Counted from the stretch's first letter, positions 44,779 to 54,825 are shown. The stretch: DNA of 64,000 nt from Sphingobium faniae (GCA_900100475.1 FMTU01000009.1:62001-126000), one strand, 5' to 3'. Notes: generated by a model not told the origin, from the sequence alone. Program-made: numbers and translations.

Positions 44779-47700
44779 ATGAACATGGTTTTCCCCGTGG
44801 CCGATCCGGTCACGCCGCTGGCGGCTGCGCCTGCGATCCTGGCTGCGGCCAATCTTTTGCTCCCCCATCTCGAACGCGGCCAGCGCGTCGATGCCGTCAC
44901 ATTGCGCGGTGCGATGGAAACGGCCTTTGACGCATCCGATGCCAGTGGCGCGTGGGACTGGAAGCTGGCCTATGAGGCGTGCGAGGTCGCTACCGTTCTT
45001 TTCTTACGCAAATACGGAAAGGCGCTTTTCCGTAAAGCCGCGTCTCCGGCTGCACGGATTTCCGTGCTGGCAAAGATCACGGCGCTGTTGCCGACGCAGA
45101 CCCGGCGTTCCGAAGAAAGCCAGAACTTCCAGCAGTTTTCGACGCCGATCCCGCTCGGCCTTGCCGCTCTGACGGCTGCCGCGATCACGCCCCATGACCG
45201 CGTGCTGGAGCCATCGGCGGGGACCGGGCTTCTGGCGATCCTGGCGCAGACTATCGGCGGTTCGCTGATCCTCAACGAACTCGCCGAGACCCGCGCCGAC
45301 TGTCTCGCCTCGCTCTTTCCGGCCTTTGCCGTCACCCGTTTCGACGCCGCCCAGATCGACGATCATCTGGGTCCGGATGCCGTCCCGTCCGTTGTGCTGA
45401 TGAATCCGCCATTTTCGGTCATGGCCAATGTCAGCGGGCGCGTCGCTGATGCGGCCTACCGCCATGTTGCTTCGGCACTGGCCCGTCTTGCTCCGGGCGG
45501 CCGCCTTGTGACGATCACCGGCGCTGGCTTTGGCCCCGAAGCTCCGGCTTGGCGGGACGCTTTCATCCGCTTGCAGGCCCGTGGCCGCGTGGTGTTCACC
45601 GCCGCCGTCGATGGCGCGGTCTATGCAAAGCACGGCACCACAATCGACACGCGGTTGACCGTGATCGACAAGCTGCCCGCCGACGAACCGGCCAGTTTCC
45701 CGGCCTCACCAGGGATCGCGCCTGATGTTGCCACGCTGATCGGATGGATCGAGGCACATGCCCCGCAGCGTTCGCCAGTCTCATTGCCGAAGATCGTGGT
45801 GTCCGCTTCGACCACCGCGCCGAAAACCGTGCGGGGCTATCTGGCCCGGGCGATAACTGCGCGGCCTGCCGCTGCTCCCGCCAAAGATCCCGAGGGCGTC
45901 GAACTTGCCTATGAGACCGTGGACTGGACGCCACCGGACGGCGCTCGCCTGTCCGACGCCATTTATGAGGAATATGCGCTGCAATCGCTGCGCATTGCTG
46001 GCGCGCAGCCGCATCCGACCAAGCTGGTGCAATCTGCCGCCATGGCTTCGGTCGCACCGCCGAAGCCCTCCTACCGGCCCATGCTGCCCGCAGACATCTG
46101 CGCGTGTCTGTCGGACGCCCAGCTTGAAACGGTGATCTATGCCGGTGAAGCCCATGCCGATCATCTCGCCGGCGCATGGACCGTGGACGAGCATTTCGAC
46201 AATGTGAGCGCCGCGCCCGAAGATGCTGCGGGATCGATCCGCTTTCGGCGGGGCTTCATGCTCGGTGACGGAACCGGCGCTGGCAAGGGCCGCCAGTCCG
46301 CCGCCATCATTCTCGACAACTGGCTGCGCGGTCGGCGCAAGGCGATCTGGATCTCCAAATCCGACAAACTGATCGAGGATGCGCAGCGCGACTGGTCGGC
46401 GCTCGGCATGGAACGGCTGCTTGTGACACCGCTGTCGCGCTTCCCTCAAGGCGCAAAGATCACGCTGTCGGAAGGCATCCTTTTCACCACCTATGCCACG
46501 CTACGCTCCGACGACCGGGGCGAGAAGGTTTCGCGCGTCAAGCAGATCGTCGAATGGTTGGGGTCCGATTTCGATGGAGCCATCATATTCGACGAGAGCC
46601 ATTCCATGCAGAATGCCGGTGGCGGAAAAGGCGAACGCGGCGATGTCGCCGCTTCTCAGCAGGGACGTGCGGGCCTGCGGCTCCAGCACGCGCTGCCCGA
46701 TGCCCGCGTGGTTTACGTCTCGGCGACCGGCGCCACCACAGTTCACAATCTTGCCTATGCGCAGCGCCTCGGCCTCTGGGGCGGTGAGGATTTTCCGTTC
46801 CAGACCCGCGCCGAGTTCGTCGAGGCGATCGAAGCCGGTGGCGTTGCGGCCATGGAGGTGCTGGCCCGCGACCTGCGATCCCTCGGCCTCTATACCGCGC
46901 GCTCACTCTCCTATGATGGCGTCGAATATGAACTGATCGAGCATCAGCTCACGGACGAACAGCGGCACATCTACGATTCATATGCTGCCGCCTTCGCGGT
47001 CATTCATGGGAATCTGGACGCGGCGATGGAAGCCGCCAACATCACCGGCAGCGAGGGAACGCTGAACCGGCAGGCCAAATCCGCCGCACGCTCGGCGTTC
47101 GAGAGCACCAAGCAGCGCTTCTTCGGCCATCTGCTGACTTCCATGAAAACCCCGACCCTGATCCGGTCCATCGAGGCCGATCTTGAAGCGGGCCATGCCG
47201 CCGTCATCCAGATCGTCTCGACCGGCGAAGCCCTGATGGAACGGCGGCTTTCCGAAATCCCGACCGAGGAATGGAACGATATTTCCGTCGATGTCACTCC
47301 GAGGGAGTATGTAGGCTCCTATTTGCAACATTCCTTTCCGGTGCAGCTCTATGAACCGTTCAGCGATAGCGAGGGCAACCTGTCGTCACGCCCCGTCTTC
47401 CGCGATGGTCAGCCGGTGGAATGCCGCGAAGCCGTGGCGCGGCGTGACGAGATGCTGGAGCAGTTGGGATCGCTTCCGCCTGTCCCCGGAGCGCTCGACC
47501 AGATCGTGCAGCGTTTCGGCACGGATATGGTGGCGGAGGTCACAGGCCGTTCGCGCCGGATCGTGCGCAAGGGCGAAGGTGCATCGGCACGCCTTGCGGT
47601 CGAGAACCGTGCGCCTTCTGCCAACCTCGCCGAGACGTCGGCCTTCATGGATGACCAGAAGCGCATTCTGGTCTTCTCGGATGCCGGTGGCACGGGACGC

Positions 47701-49101
47701 AGCTATCACGCCGAACTCTCGGCGAAAAACCAGCGGCTGCGCGTGCATTACCTGCTGGAACCGGGCTGGAAGGCCGATGCCGCCATTCAGGGACTTGGCC
47801 GCACCAACCGGACCAATCAGGCGCAGCCGCCGCTGTTCCGCCCCATCGCTACGGATGTGAAGGCCGAGAAGCGCTTTCTTTCGACCATCGCGCGCCGCCT
47901 CGACACGCTGGGCGCGATCACCCGCGGCCAGCGCCAGACCGGCGGCCAGGGGCTGTTCCGTCCCGAGGATAATCTGGAATCCGCCTATGCTCGCGATGCC
48001 TTGCGTCAGCTCTATCTGCTGATCGTGCGCGGCAAGGTCGAGGGCTGCTCGCTCGAACGGTTTGAATCGGCCACCGGCCTGAAGCTGATGGATTCGACCG
48101 GCATCAAGGATGAACTGCCGCCAATCACCACCTTCCTCAACCGCCTGCTGGCGCTGACCATCGAATTGCAGGGCATCCTGTTCTCGGCCTTCGAGCAGCT
48201 TCTGCAGGCGCGGATCGACGGGGCGATGGCATCCGGCACCTATGATATGGGGCTGGAAACGCTGAAGGCCGAAAGCTTCATCGTCACGGACCGGCAGATG
48301 ATCCACACCCATCCGGGCACAGGGGCGGAAACCCGGCTCCTGACGCTCACCGAGCGCAGGCGCAATCAGCCGGTCACGCTCGATGCAGCCCTGGCGGAAC
48401 TGGATGATCCCCGCGCAAGATTGCTCATCAACGAGCGATCCGGTCGTGCCGCCGTGCAGATCCCGACTACCAGCGTCATGCTGGATGATGGCGAGATCGA
48501 ACGGCGCGTCCGGCTGATCCGGCCGATGGAGGCGATGAACATTCCGGTGCGGGCGATGGGCGAAACCCACTGGATCGAGGCCGACCGTGCCGCCTTCAGC
48601 GCAGCCTGGAAGGCAGAATTGGCCGAGGTGCCTGAGTTCACCGATAGCATCCTGCATATGGTGACAGGGTTGCTTCTGCCAATCTGGAAGCGCCTGCCGC
48701 AGGACTCCTCCCGCATCTATCGGCTCCAGACCGACGAGGGCGAACGCATCATCGGTCGCCGGGTATCACCGGCCTGGGCTGCCAATGCCTCGACCAGTGG
48801 CGTCACCAGCAGCCTGACACCGGATGCCGCCTATGCCGCGCTGATCGAAGGTCGCACGATCCTTGATCTGGCCGAAGGTCTGCAACTGCGCCGCGTCCGG
48901 GTCATGGGCGCCAACCGGATCGAACTGACCGGCTTTACTGACGCGATGCGCGACCGGCTGCGGGCCTATGGCCTCTTCAGCGAGATCATCTCGTGGAAAC
49001 TGCGCTTCTTCGTGCCTGTCGATGCGACAGGACCGGCGATCATCGGCAAACTGCTTGACCGCTTCCCGGCCCTGCGCATCGGTGAGCGGGAGGCCGCATA
49101 A
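44779..49101 (+). CDS. Methyltransferase-like / Strawberry-notch helicase fusion
   Basis: A 1440-residue protein. The N-terminal quarter is a SAM-dependent methyltransferase fold with VLEPSAGTGLLAILA near residue 142 and the catalytic LMNPPFSVM near residue 208. The rest is a Strawberry-notch-type SF2 helicase. It has a Walker A-like MLGDGTGAGKGRQSAAIIL near residue 495, the DExH box IIFDESHSMQ near 604, and motif VI QGLGRTNRTNQAQPP near 1007. NPPF implies amino-group methylation of adenine or cytosine. These giant proteins are frequent on alphaproteobacterial elements, with suspected roles in DNA protection or remodelling. The Toprim gene overlaps its stop. Confidence 0.9.
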   Translation: MNMVFPVADPVTPLAAAPAILAAANLLLPHLERGQRVDAVTLRGAMETAFDASDASGAWDWKLAYEACEVATVLFLRKYGKALFRKAASPAARISVLAKITALLPTQTRRSEESQNFQQFSTPIPLGLAALTAAAITPHDRVLEPSAGTGLLAILAQTIGGSLILNELAETRADCLASLFPAFAVTRFDAAQIDDHLGPDAVPSVVLMNPPFSVMANVSGRVADAAYRHVASALARLAPGGRLVTITGAGFGPEAPAWRDAFIRLQARGRVVFTAAVDGAVYAKHGTTIDTRLTVIDKLPADEPASFPASPGIAPDVATLIGWIEAHAPQRSPVSLPKIVVSASTTAPKTVRGYLARAITARPAAAPAKDPEGVELAYETVDWTPPDGARLSDAIYEEYALQSLRIAGAQPHPTKLVQSAAMASVAPPKPSYRPMLPADICACLSDAQLETVIYAGEAHADHLAGAWTVDEHFDNVSAAPEDAAGSIRFRRGFMLGDGTGAGKGRQSAAIILDNWLRGRRKAIWISKSDKLIEDAQRDWSALGMERLLVTPLSRFPQGAKITLSEGILFTTYATLRSDDRGEKVSRVKQIVEWLGSDFDGAIIFDESHSMQNAGGGKGERGDVAASQQGRAGLRLQHALPDARVVYVSATGATTVHNLAYAQRLGLWGGEDFPFQTRAEFVEAIEAGGVAAMEVLARDLRSLGLYTARSLSYDGVEYELIEHQLTDEQRHIYDSYAAAFAVIHGNLDAAMEAANITGSEGTLNRQAKSAARSAFESTKQRFFGHLLTSMKTPTLIRSIEADLEAGHAAVIQIVSTGEALMERRLSEIPTEEWNDISVDVTPREYVGSYLQHSFPVQLYEPFSDSEGNLSSRPVFRDGQPVECREAVARRDEMLEQLGSLPPVPGALDQIVQRFGTDMVAEVTGRSRRIVRKGEGASARLAVENRAPSANLAETSAFMDDQKRILVFSDAGGTGRSYHAELSAKNQRLRVHYLLEPGWKADAAIQGLGRTNRTNQAQPPLFRPIATDVKAEKRFLSTIARRLDTLGAITRGQRQTGGQGLFRPEDNLESAYARDALRQLYLLIVRGKVEGCSLERFESATGLKLMDSTGIKDELPPITTFLNRLLALTIELQGILFSAFEQLLQARIDGAMASGTYDMGLETLKAESFIVTDRQMIHTHPGTGAETRLLTLTERRRNQPVTLDAALAELDDPRARLLINERSGRAAVQIPTTSVMLDDGEIERRVRLIRPMEAMNIPVRAMGETHWIEADRAAFSAAWKAELAEVPEFTDSILHMVTGLLLPIWKRLPQDSSRIYRLQTDEGERIIGRRVSPAWAANASTSGVTSSLTPDAAYAALIEGRTILDLAEGLQLRRVRVMGANRIELTGFTDAMRDRLRAYGLFSEIISWKLRFFVPVDATGPAIIGKLLDRFPALRIGEREAA

Positions 49102-50156
49102 TGGCGCGTCTCAACGCTTCCGAACTGGCGCAGCGTCTCGGCCGACAGGCCGAGGCGGTGTGCCGCCACTATCTGTCGAATGGGCGCAAACAGGGCAATT
49201 ACTGGCAGGTTGGCGATGTCCGAAACACGGCTGGCCGGTCCATGTTCGTCCGGCTGCATGACAGCGTAAAAGGCATTGCTGGTAAATGGCAGGACTCGGC
49301 CACGGGGGAATATGGCGATCTGCTGGACGTGATCCGGGACTCGCTCGGTCTGATCGACTTCGCAGACGTTGCCGAAGAAGCCCGGCGCTTCCTTAGCCTG
49401 CCGCATCCTGAACCGCAGCCCCCATCCCGTCAGTCCCAAACGCCAGCACCATCGGGATCATCCGAGGCCGCACGCCGCCTCTGGCGCATGACGCAGCCGC
49501 TGATCGGCAGTACCGCAGAAGCGTATTTACGCGGACGCGGCACTACGGATTTACGCCAGACCGCAAATCTGCGCTTCCACCCCAACTGTTACTGGCGGCC
49601 TGAGGACGATGGCCCGACGCAAGCCTGGCCCGCAATGATCGCCGCCGTCACCGACCTCAATGGCAGGATTACCGGCGCACACCGCACATGGCTGGCCCCG
49701 GATGGTTCCGGCAAAGCACCCGTCGATCCGCCGAGGAAGGCAATGGGCGACCTGCTCGGACATGCAGTTCGTTTCGGTGATGCACAGGATGTCATGGCAG
49801 CAGGGGAAGGTATCGAAACCATCCTGTCGCTGCGTCAGGCTCTGCCCACCATGCCGATGGTTTCCGCGCTCTCGGCCGGACACCTCGCGGCCATCCTGTT
49901 CCCGCCGCAACTGCGCAGGCTCTATATCGTCCGCGACAACGATCCGGCTGGTGACAGCGCACGCGATAGCCTGGTGGACCGGGCGCACGAGGTCGGGATC
50001 GACGCCATCACGCTCTCGCCCATGATGGGGGACTTCAACGAAGATCTCGCAACTTACGGGCTGGATGCCGTTCGGGCAGAGGTCCGGGTGCAAATCGCTC
50101 CCGAGGACGTCAGCCGCTTCATGGCTTCAAGTGCAATAGCCGGTACGGGTCCGTGA
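49101..50156 (+). CDS. Toprim-domain primase-like protein
   Basis: A 351-residue protein. The N-terminal region (AEAVCRHYLSNGRKQGNYWQ, GKWQDSATGEYGDLLDVI) resembles the zinc-less CHC2-like or DUF7146 domain. The C-terminal Toprim domain has AAGEGIETILSLRQALP, the Glu, and LYIVRDNDPAGDSARDSLVD with the DxD pair. It probably acts in primer synthesis or nucleic-acid processing on the element. Its start overlaps the helicase stop (TAATG), so the two are co-translated. Confidence 0.85.
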   Translation: MARLNASELAQRLGRQAEAVCRHYLSNGRKQGNYWQVGDVRNTAGRSMFVRLHDSVKGIAGKWQDSATGEYGDLLDVIRDSLGLIDFADVAEEARRFLSLPHPEPQPPSRQSQTPAPSGSSEAARRLWRMTQPLIGSTAEAYLRGRGTTDLRQTANLRFHPNCYWRPEDDGPTQAWPAMIAAVTDLNGRITGAHRTWLAPDGSGKAPVDPPRKAMGDLLGHAVRFGDAQDVMAAGEGIETILSLRQALPTMPMVSALSAGHLAAILFPPQLRRLYIVRDNDPAGDSARDSLVDRAHEVGIDAITLSPMMGDFNEDLATYGLDAVRAEVRVQIAPEDVSRFMASSAIAGTGP

Positions 50157-50446
50157 TCGGGCCGTTCCAATCCCTGTCATGCGCATAGGCCGCATCCTGT
50201 CATCAGCAGAGGACCGCGCCTTGGCCTTCTGAGAGGGCGATCGGCCCACAAACGCTCCGGTCAAGCAATGGCGGCGCCCGACTGATTTCCGTCGGCGGCG
50301 GAGCCGCCTTTACAGCGCGAAACAAATCAGCCGGGCTTTGCCATCAAGGCCCTCGCCAGAGGCTCGCGCTGCCAGACCGGACCGCCCGTGGGCTTTCGTC
50401 GCCATGAAGGCCGCGACGGTCGCGGTCCAACTGACGGAAGCATCCC

Positions 50447-51373
50447 ATGTACGCGCACGACGATTTCGAACCCGATCACAGCACGTCCCCGACCGGCCAT
50501 GCCATCGAAGAACTTGAACTCTACGGCTACCGCCCTTCCGAAGACGAGGCCGATCCCCGGATCACACCCGAAGATCACGTCATCCAGGGCGCAGTCTCCG
50601 ACATCTTCGACGCCCTGATTTCCACCATGGCCGATACCAGCCTCGATTTCGACCTCGACGAGATCCTCTGGTCCACCGTCAACACCTTCCACCGCGCTGT
50701 CGAGCGGATCGAGACCAAACTCGACGATAACGAGCAGGCACAGAAGCGCCTTCAGCGCGAACAGGACGGCAGCGAGGTCAAATCCGTCCAGCTCGAAACC
50801 CTGATCGGCGCGGGCCAAAGCCTGATCGAGCGCCGCGACAGCATGGAAACCTTCCGCGATGCCGCCGCCGACATCTATCTGCGCACCACCGGCACGCCCT
50901 GGTCGCAACGCTCCGGCTCACGGGTCAACCATCGCCAGATGACCTCGGCCATGATCGACAGCCGCGACTTCATCGCCGCAAAACGCCGGGCAGACAACGA
51001 GGTATTGCTGCCCGCCGGACCGAAGATCGCCTTCTCGGGCGGTGACACCACCGATCACCGGACGATCTGGGCCAAGCTCGATCAGGTCCATGCCAAGCAC
51101 CCGGACATGGTGCTCCTGCACGGCGGATCGCCCAAGGGCGCGGAACGCATTGCGGCGACCTGGGCCAATAACCGCAAGGTCGCACAGGTCGCCTTCAAGC
51201 CCGACTGGGCGAAACATGCCAAGGCGGCGCCGTTCAAGCGCAACGATCAGATGCTCTCCACCATGCCGATCGGGGCCATCATCTTCCCCGGCACCGGCAT
51301 TCAGGACAACCTGGCCGACAAGGCCCGCAAGCTGGGCATTCCGGTCTATCGCTTCGGAACCGGCAGCGCGTGA
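50447..51373 (+). CDS. DUF2493 (SLOG-fold) protein
   Basis: A 308-residue protein. The C-terminal 120 residues form the DUF2493 / YspA SLOG-like domain with IAFSGGDTTDHRTIWAKLDQ, LLHGGSPKGAERIAATWAN and QVAFKPDWAKHAKAAPFKRN. SLOG domains bind nucleotide-like ligands. The N-terminal half is acidic and helical. A gene of this type regularly follows the helicase/Toprim pair on related elements. The ligand is unknown. Confidence 0.82.
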   Translation: MYAHDDFEPDHSTSPTGHAIEELELYGYRPSEDEADPRITPEDHVIQGAVSDIFDALISTMADTSLDFDLDEILWSTVNTFHRAVERIETKLDDNEQAQKRLQREQDGSEVKSVQLETLIGAGQSLIERRDSMETFRDAAADIYLRTTGTPWSQRSGSRVNHRQMTSAMIDSRDFIAAKRRADNEVLLPAGPKIAFSGGDTTDHRTIWAKLDQVHAKHPDMVLLHGGSPKGAERIAATWANNRKVAQVAFKPDWAKHAKAAPFKRNDQMLSTMPIGAIIFPGTGIQDNLADKARKLGIPVYRFGTGSA

Positions 51374-51523
51374 GCGCTGCCTTTCCCATCGTCACGAGCC
51401 GGAGAATCTAAATCATCGATCATTCCGGCTCGTGCAGGCGGGCATGTTCATGCTATATTTCGTCTTGCGCCATGGTGGTGGTGGAAGGCGCGACCGTCCA
51501 ATTCCTTGCACGGAGACACCACC

Positions 51524-51964
51524 ATGATCATTCTCGGGATCCTTGTGTCCATTGCAGCCATCGGCACCATGTGCTGGCTGCTGTTCAATCTCGCAGTATT
51601 CGCCCTGCCATTTTTTATCGGCCTGAATACTGGCATCTGGGCCTATGGCACAGGCGCTGGCTGGCTCGGCAGCCTCCTCGTCGGTCTTATCGCCGCGGGC
51701 CTGACACTGGCAGTCGCTCAAGGACTGTTCATGCTGGTCCGCCCGATCTGGGTGCGGCTGCTGATCGCACTGGCCTTTGTGGCACCCGCAGGCATGGCCG
51801 GGTTTTACGCGACACTCGGGATCGTCAAACACATGATGCCGTCTGAGACCTGGCAGCTCATCTTCTCGGTCATCGGTGCGGTCGCGGTGGGCGTGACGGC
51901 TTTCCTGCGCGTCGCGGGCATGGCGGCGACCGGCCCTGCGGCCGGAAACCTTGTGCGCACCTGA
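51524..51964 (+). CDS. Four-helix membrane protein
   Basis: A 146-residue, very hydrophobic protein with about four membrane helices (starting MIILGILVSIAAIGTMCWLL). GGAGAC precedes the ATG at 51524; the longer frame from 51506 starts inside the leader. No family recognised; small multi-pass membrane proteins are common on conjugative elements. Confidence 0.65.
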   Translation: MIILGILVSIAAIGTMCWLLFNLAVFALPFFIGLNTGIWAYGTGAGWLGSLLVGLIAAGLTLAVAQGLFMLVRPIWVRLLIALAFVAPAGMAGFYATLGIVKHMMPSETWQLIFSVIGAVAVGVTAFLRVAGMAATGPAAGNLVRT

Positions 51965-52537
51965 ACCGCAATGATCCGTGGAGGCAGGACCGGAAGCGGG
52001 TGCGGGTCACCTGTCAATTTCGTCAGTAGGATGGCGGGAAATAGCGGGTAGTCCCGGATCGGCGTATGAGGCACAGGCGCGGCCCGCCACTGGGGCGCTG
52101 GGCGGTTCGCGCCGACATTCGCGCGATGAACTGGAACCCGGTTGGGGCAAGGCCGGTGGGAGGGGCCGGAAAGAAGGATGCGCACGGCCTGACACGCGAG
52201 GTAACAGACATGCCGGTGTGGCCGGTCTGGTCATCCCGATGGATGCCTCAAGGTCGCCACGCCTCCGTTCACTCTCCGTGTCTCGACCGCTCCAAACGGC
52301 CTCTTCAATGGCCTGATCTGGCCGAAGAACAGCGCGATGCGCTTCGACCGCTTTAGCGCAACAGCGTCGTCACAACTTTCTTCCCCTGCCGGCAAAGCCG
52401 CCATTCCGCGCGGAACAAGAAAGTTTCTCCTGTGCTGTCCAGCCCCTTTGGGGTGCGCCAGCGTTCGCCTCCGGCCTGTCGATCGCCATCGAGGCCGCAA
52501 TGGTGCGGGCTCGGAAACGAAAAAACGGAGACTTACA
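51965..52537. other. Non-coding gap of about 570 bases
   Basis: Open frames exist on both strands, but none has a convincing start or composition. It includes a palindrome CCCCTTTGGGG near 52441. The DUF736 gene that follows has GGAG nine bases before its start. Regulatory content unknown. Confidence 0.4.
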
Positions 52538-52864
52538 ATGGCGACCATCGGCACCTTCAAGAAGACCGGCTCGAACGAATTCACCGGCGAAATCGTCACC
52601 CTCAGCGTCCAGGCCAAGGGCGTGCGCATCATCCCCGACCTGCGCGCCACCGGCGAAAACGCTCCCAGCCACCGGGTTCTGGTTGGCCGCGCTGAAATCG
52701 GCGCCGCCTGGTCCAAGCGCTCCAACGAGGGCCGCGACTATCTGGGCCTCAAGCTGGACGATCCGAGCTTCAACGCTCCGATCTACGCCAACCTTTTCGA
52801 CGAAGAAGACGGCGAAACCTTCTCCCTCATCTGGTCCCGCCCCAACGGTCGCCGCGGCGACTAA
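52538..52864 (+). CDS. DUF736 family protein (first copy)
   Basis: A 108-residue protein of the DUF736 family: MATIGTFKKTGSNEFTGEIV, VRIIPDLRATGENAPSHRVL, GAAWSKRSNEGRDYLGLKLD and FSLIWSRPNGRRGD. The family is a hallmark of alphaproteobacterial conjugative elements. Its function is unclear, perhaps transfer-linked. A diverged paralogue lies at 59892. A strong terminator follows 15 bases after the stop. Confidence 0.92.
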   Translation: MATIGTFKKTGSNEFTGEIVTLSVQAKGVRIIPDLRATGENAPSHRVLVGRAEIGAAWSKRSNEGRDYLGLKLDDPSFNAPIYANLFDEEDGETFSLIWSRPNGRRGD

Positions 52865-52878
52865 GGTGCGGCACAAAG

Positions 52879-52904
52879 GCCCCGACCGCAAGGTCGGGGC
52901 TTTT
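52879..52904 (+). terminator. Intrinsic terminator after DUF736
   Basis: GCCCCGACC and GGTCGGGGC form a perfect 9-base stem with loop GCAA, followed by TTTT. Confidence 0.85.
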
Positions 52905-52959
52905 CCCGTGCCCGCGGGAAATTCGTCACGCCACCGCGCCCTGCCGTGTCTGGCACGGA

Positions 52960-54201
52960 TCATTCGCTCAGGATCGGAACCATGGTTTTCACGTGGGCGT
53001 CGATGCGTTCCAGCACGGACGACGGGACCACTTCGCGCTCCGGCAGCGTCCACCATTTTGCATCGATCCGCCGCACCGTTTCGACAACCGCCTTGAGGAC
53101 AGCGGGCTCAGGAAGCCGTGCCCTGTTGGCGAAGGCCTTCCAGCGGGCCGGGGTCAGGCCCTTGAAGGCTCGCTCCCCGCCGAGTGACAGTGCCAGCCCA
53201 TCGGCCGGAATATAGGGAACGGTCGAAAGCATGTCGTAGACCGGGGCAAGCGCGGGCGTGTCGCCAGCCCCCGGATAGATCAGCGACCAGTTCTTGAGAT
53301 GCATGTCGCCATTGCCCATGACCACCGAGAAGGTCAGCCGCCGGACAAAATCCAGTGCCGCGAACGGCGAGATCGCAACATTCAGCACAGAGGCGATGTC
53401 GTGGCAGGCGGCGCCATCATATTTGCGCGCCGGGTACAGGCCGAAAACCTGCGCGAAATCCTCGATATGGATGCGCTGCCCGTCTGCCCCGCGATCAAAA
53501 CGTCGCACGAGCAGGACCAGCCCCTCGGCAAGTGTTTCAAACTCTTCGGGAATGCCCTCGAACTGGTCTCGGCTGACCAGTTCCCGCTCGGGCACATCCA
53601 TGCCGATGGCTTCGGCAAGCGCGAGGTTCACGAACTCGTTCTCCGACACGCCCGGAAAGGCGGTCGAGGGGAATTTCGCAATATATTGGCCCTCGTCATC
53701 CCCGAGCGGCAAGGTCAGCCCGCCGCCCTTGCCGGTGTTCTTCATCACCGAGAGCTTCATTTGCACGCCTGCCAGCGAGAAGCGGGCCTTGGGCCGTCCT
53801 TGGGTTGGCGCCGCCCCGATGCCGGGTTGACCGTCACTGGGCAGCACCCGAACGGCCCCCGGCAAATCCGCACCAAGGGTGGCCAGGAGATCGAAATCAT
53901 TCCCCGGCCGGACATTACCCGCATGGTGCTTTTCCATCGCCTCGCGCAGCCGGTCTTCGGGCAGCAGGTTGGCAAAGAAGGGCGGCAGGCTGCCTGCGAC
54001 GGGTCGCGGATCCTTGCGCAAGCCCCCTGATGCCGCGCGCAGCGACAGGCTCAGAACCGGAATGCCGCCGGTCGCGCGATAGGCCGGATCAAGGCTGAAG
54101 GCGTTGAAATCACCCGGCGTCCTGACGATCGTGCCAACCTTCGCACTGTTCAGGAACACGTCCAGCGCGGTGATGGTCTCAGCGGTACGGACGGCTGTCA
54201 T
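52960..54201 (-). CDS. hipA: HipA-type serine/threonine kinase toxin
   Basis: A 413-residue HipA family kinase (E. coli HipA phosphorylates GltX). Motifs: FSLAGVQMKLSVMK (nucleotide-binding loop), GQYIAKFPS with the ATP-binding Lys, VVMGNGDMHLKNWSLIY carrying the catalytic Asp and metal-binding Asn, and APVYDMLST. The N-terminal HipA subdomain holds LPPFFANLLPEDRLRE. The ATG at 54201 follows GGAGAG and overlaps the end of hipB by 23 bases; the upstream extension to 54240 lacks a site. Confidence 0.9.
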   Translation of the reverse strand: MTAVRTAETITALDVFLNSAKVGTIVRTPGDFNAFSLDPAYRATGGIPVLSLSLRAASGGLRKDPRPVAGSLPPFFANLLPEDRLREAMEKHHAGNVRPGNDFDLLATLGADLPGAVRVLPSDGQPGIGAAPTQGRPKARFSLAGVQMKLSVMKNTGKGGGLTLPLGDDEGQYIAKFPSTAFPGVSENEFVNLALAEAIGMDVPERELVSRDQFEGIPEEFETLAEGLVLLVRRFDRGADGQRIHIEDFAQVFGLYPARKYDGAACHDIASVLNVAISPFAALDFVRRLTFSVVMGNGDMHLKNWSLIYPGAGDTPALAPVYDMLSTVPYIPADGLALSLGGERAFKGLTPARWKAFANRARLPEPAVLKAVVETVRRIDAKWWTLPEREVVPSSVLERIDAHVKTMVPILSE

Positions 54202-54499
54202 CGTCGCTCTCCGGTTGCGGGCTGAAGGCCGGATGATCATCCTCGGCCTCGGGGCGCAAAAGCGCCTCGATGGCGGGCACCATTGCCTGCGGGACCAGCA
54301 TCATTTCCAGCCCAAGCGCCCTGGCAATGTTGATCAATGTCGTGGTGCGCGCAGCCGCCGCCCCCGTCTCGATGTCGCGGTAGCGCGGGCGCGAAATGCC
54401 CGCAAGATCGGCCACCTGCTCCTGGGTCAACCCCGCTGTAAGACGCGCGCGGCGAAAATGGTCGCCGATCAGCCTCAGTGTTTCTTCTTCCGCCTTCAT
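54179..54499 (-). CDS. hipB: HipB-type XRE antitoxin
   Basis: A 106-residue protein with an XRE helix-turn-helix (RRARLTAGLTQEQVADLAG, ISRPRYRDIETGAAAARTTT). A C-terminal tail ending QPESDDDSRPYR fits the degradable, partner-binding end of HipB. It neutralises HipA and represses the operon by binding inverted repeats upstream; a candidate pair lies at 54573-54623. Confidence 0.88.
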   Translation of the reverse strand: MKAEEETLRLIGDHFRRARLTAGLTQEQVADLAGISRPRYRDIETGAAAARTTTLINIARALGLEMMLVPQAMVPAIEALLRPEAEDDHPAFSPQPESDDDSRPYR

Positions 54500-54544
54500 G
54501 TGATGCCTTTACGGATCATTTTTGCTGCACTGATCTGGATGGGT

Positions 54545-54623
54545 ATCATATCCAGCGCAAAACACAAAGAAAATGATCCCCAAACATATCACAATCATTT
54601 CCCATGGAGCGTTTGGGGATCAT
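54545..54623 (-). promoter_or_regulatory. hipBA promoter region with a perfect 13-bp inverted repeat
   Basis: ATGATCCCCAAAC (54573-54585) and GTTTGGGGATCAT (54611-54623) are exact inverted copies 25 bases apart. A TATGAT -10-like box lies at 54550-54545 on the minus strand. Placement upstream of hipB suggests operators for HipB. Confidence 0.6.
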
Positions 54624-54809
54624 CTTGCGCTAGTCGGCGTTACGGCCAGCACAATTGCTGCAATTGCGGCGTACAGGCGAATCAGTCGGGCTGCCTGCTC
54701 AGCCGTGCAGATAACGCCCTGGCCAGATTCGACGATTTCGTATGGCGTATCGGGCGAAGGCGACTAAAATAGCCGTAGTTCTGGAATGCGCGCCGGTCGC
54801 GATGGGAGG

Positions 54810-54825
54810 TGATCATGCATGATCA
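54810..54825. promoter_or_regulatory. Perfect 16-bp palindrome over the XRE gene start
   Basis: TGATCATGCATGATCA reads the same on both strands and contains the ATG (54819) of the XRE regulator. A bound dimer there would block its own translation start or transcription. Confidence 0.6.

Noticed and set aside
54573-54767. 64-codon plus-strand frame upstream of hipB
   Set aside because: Its start lies inside the inverted repeat, it has no ribosome site, and its composition is not protein-like.
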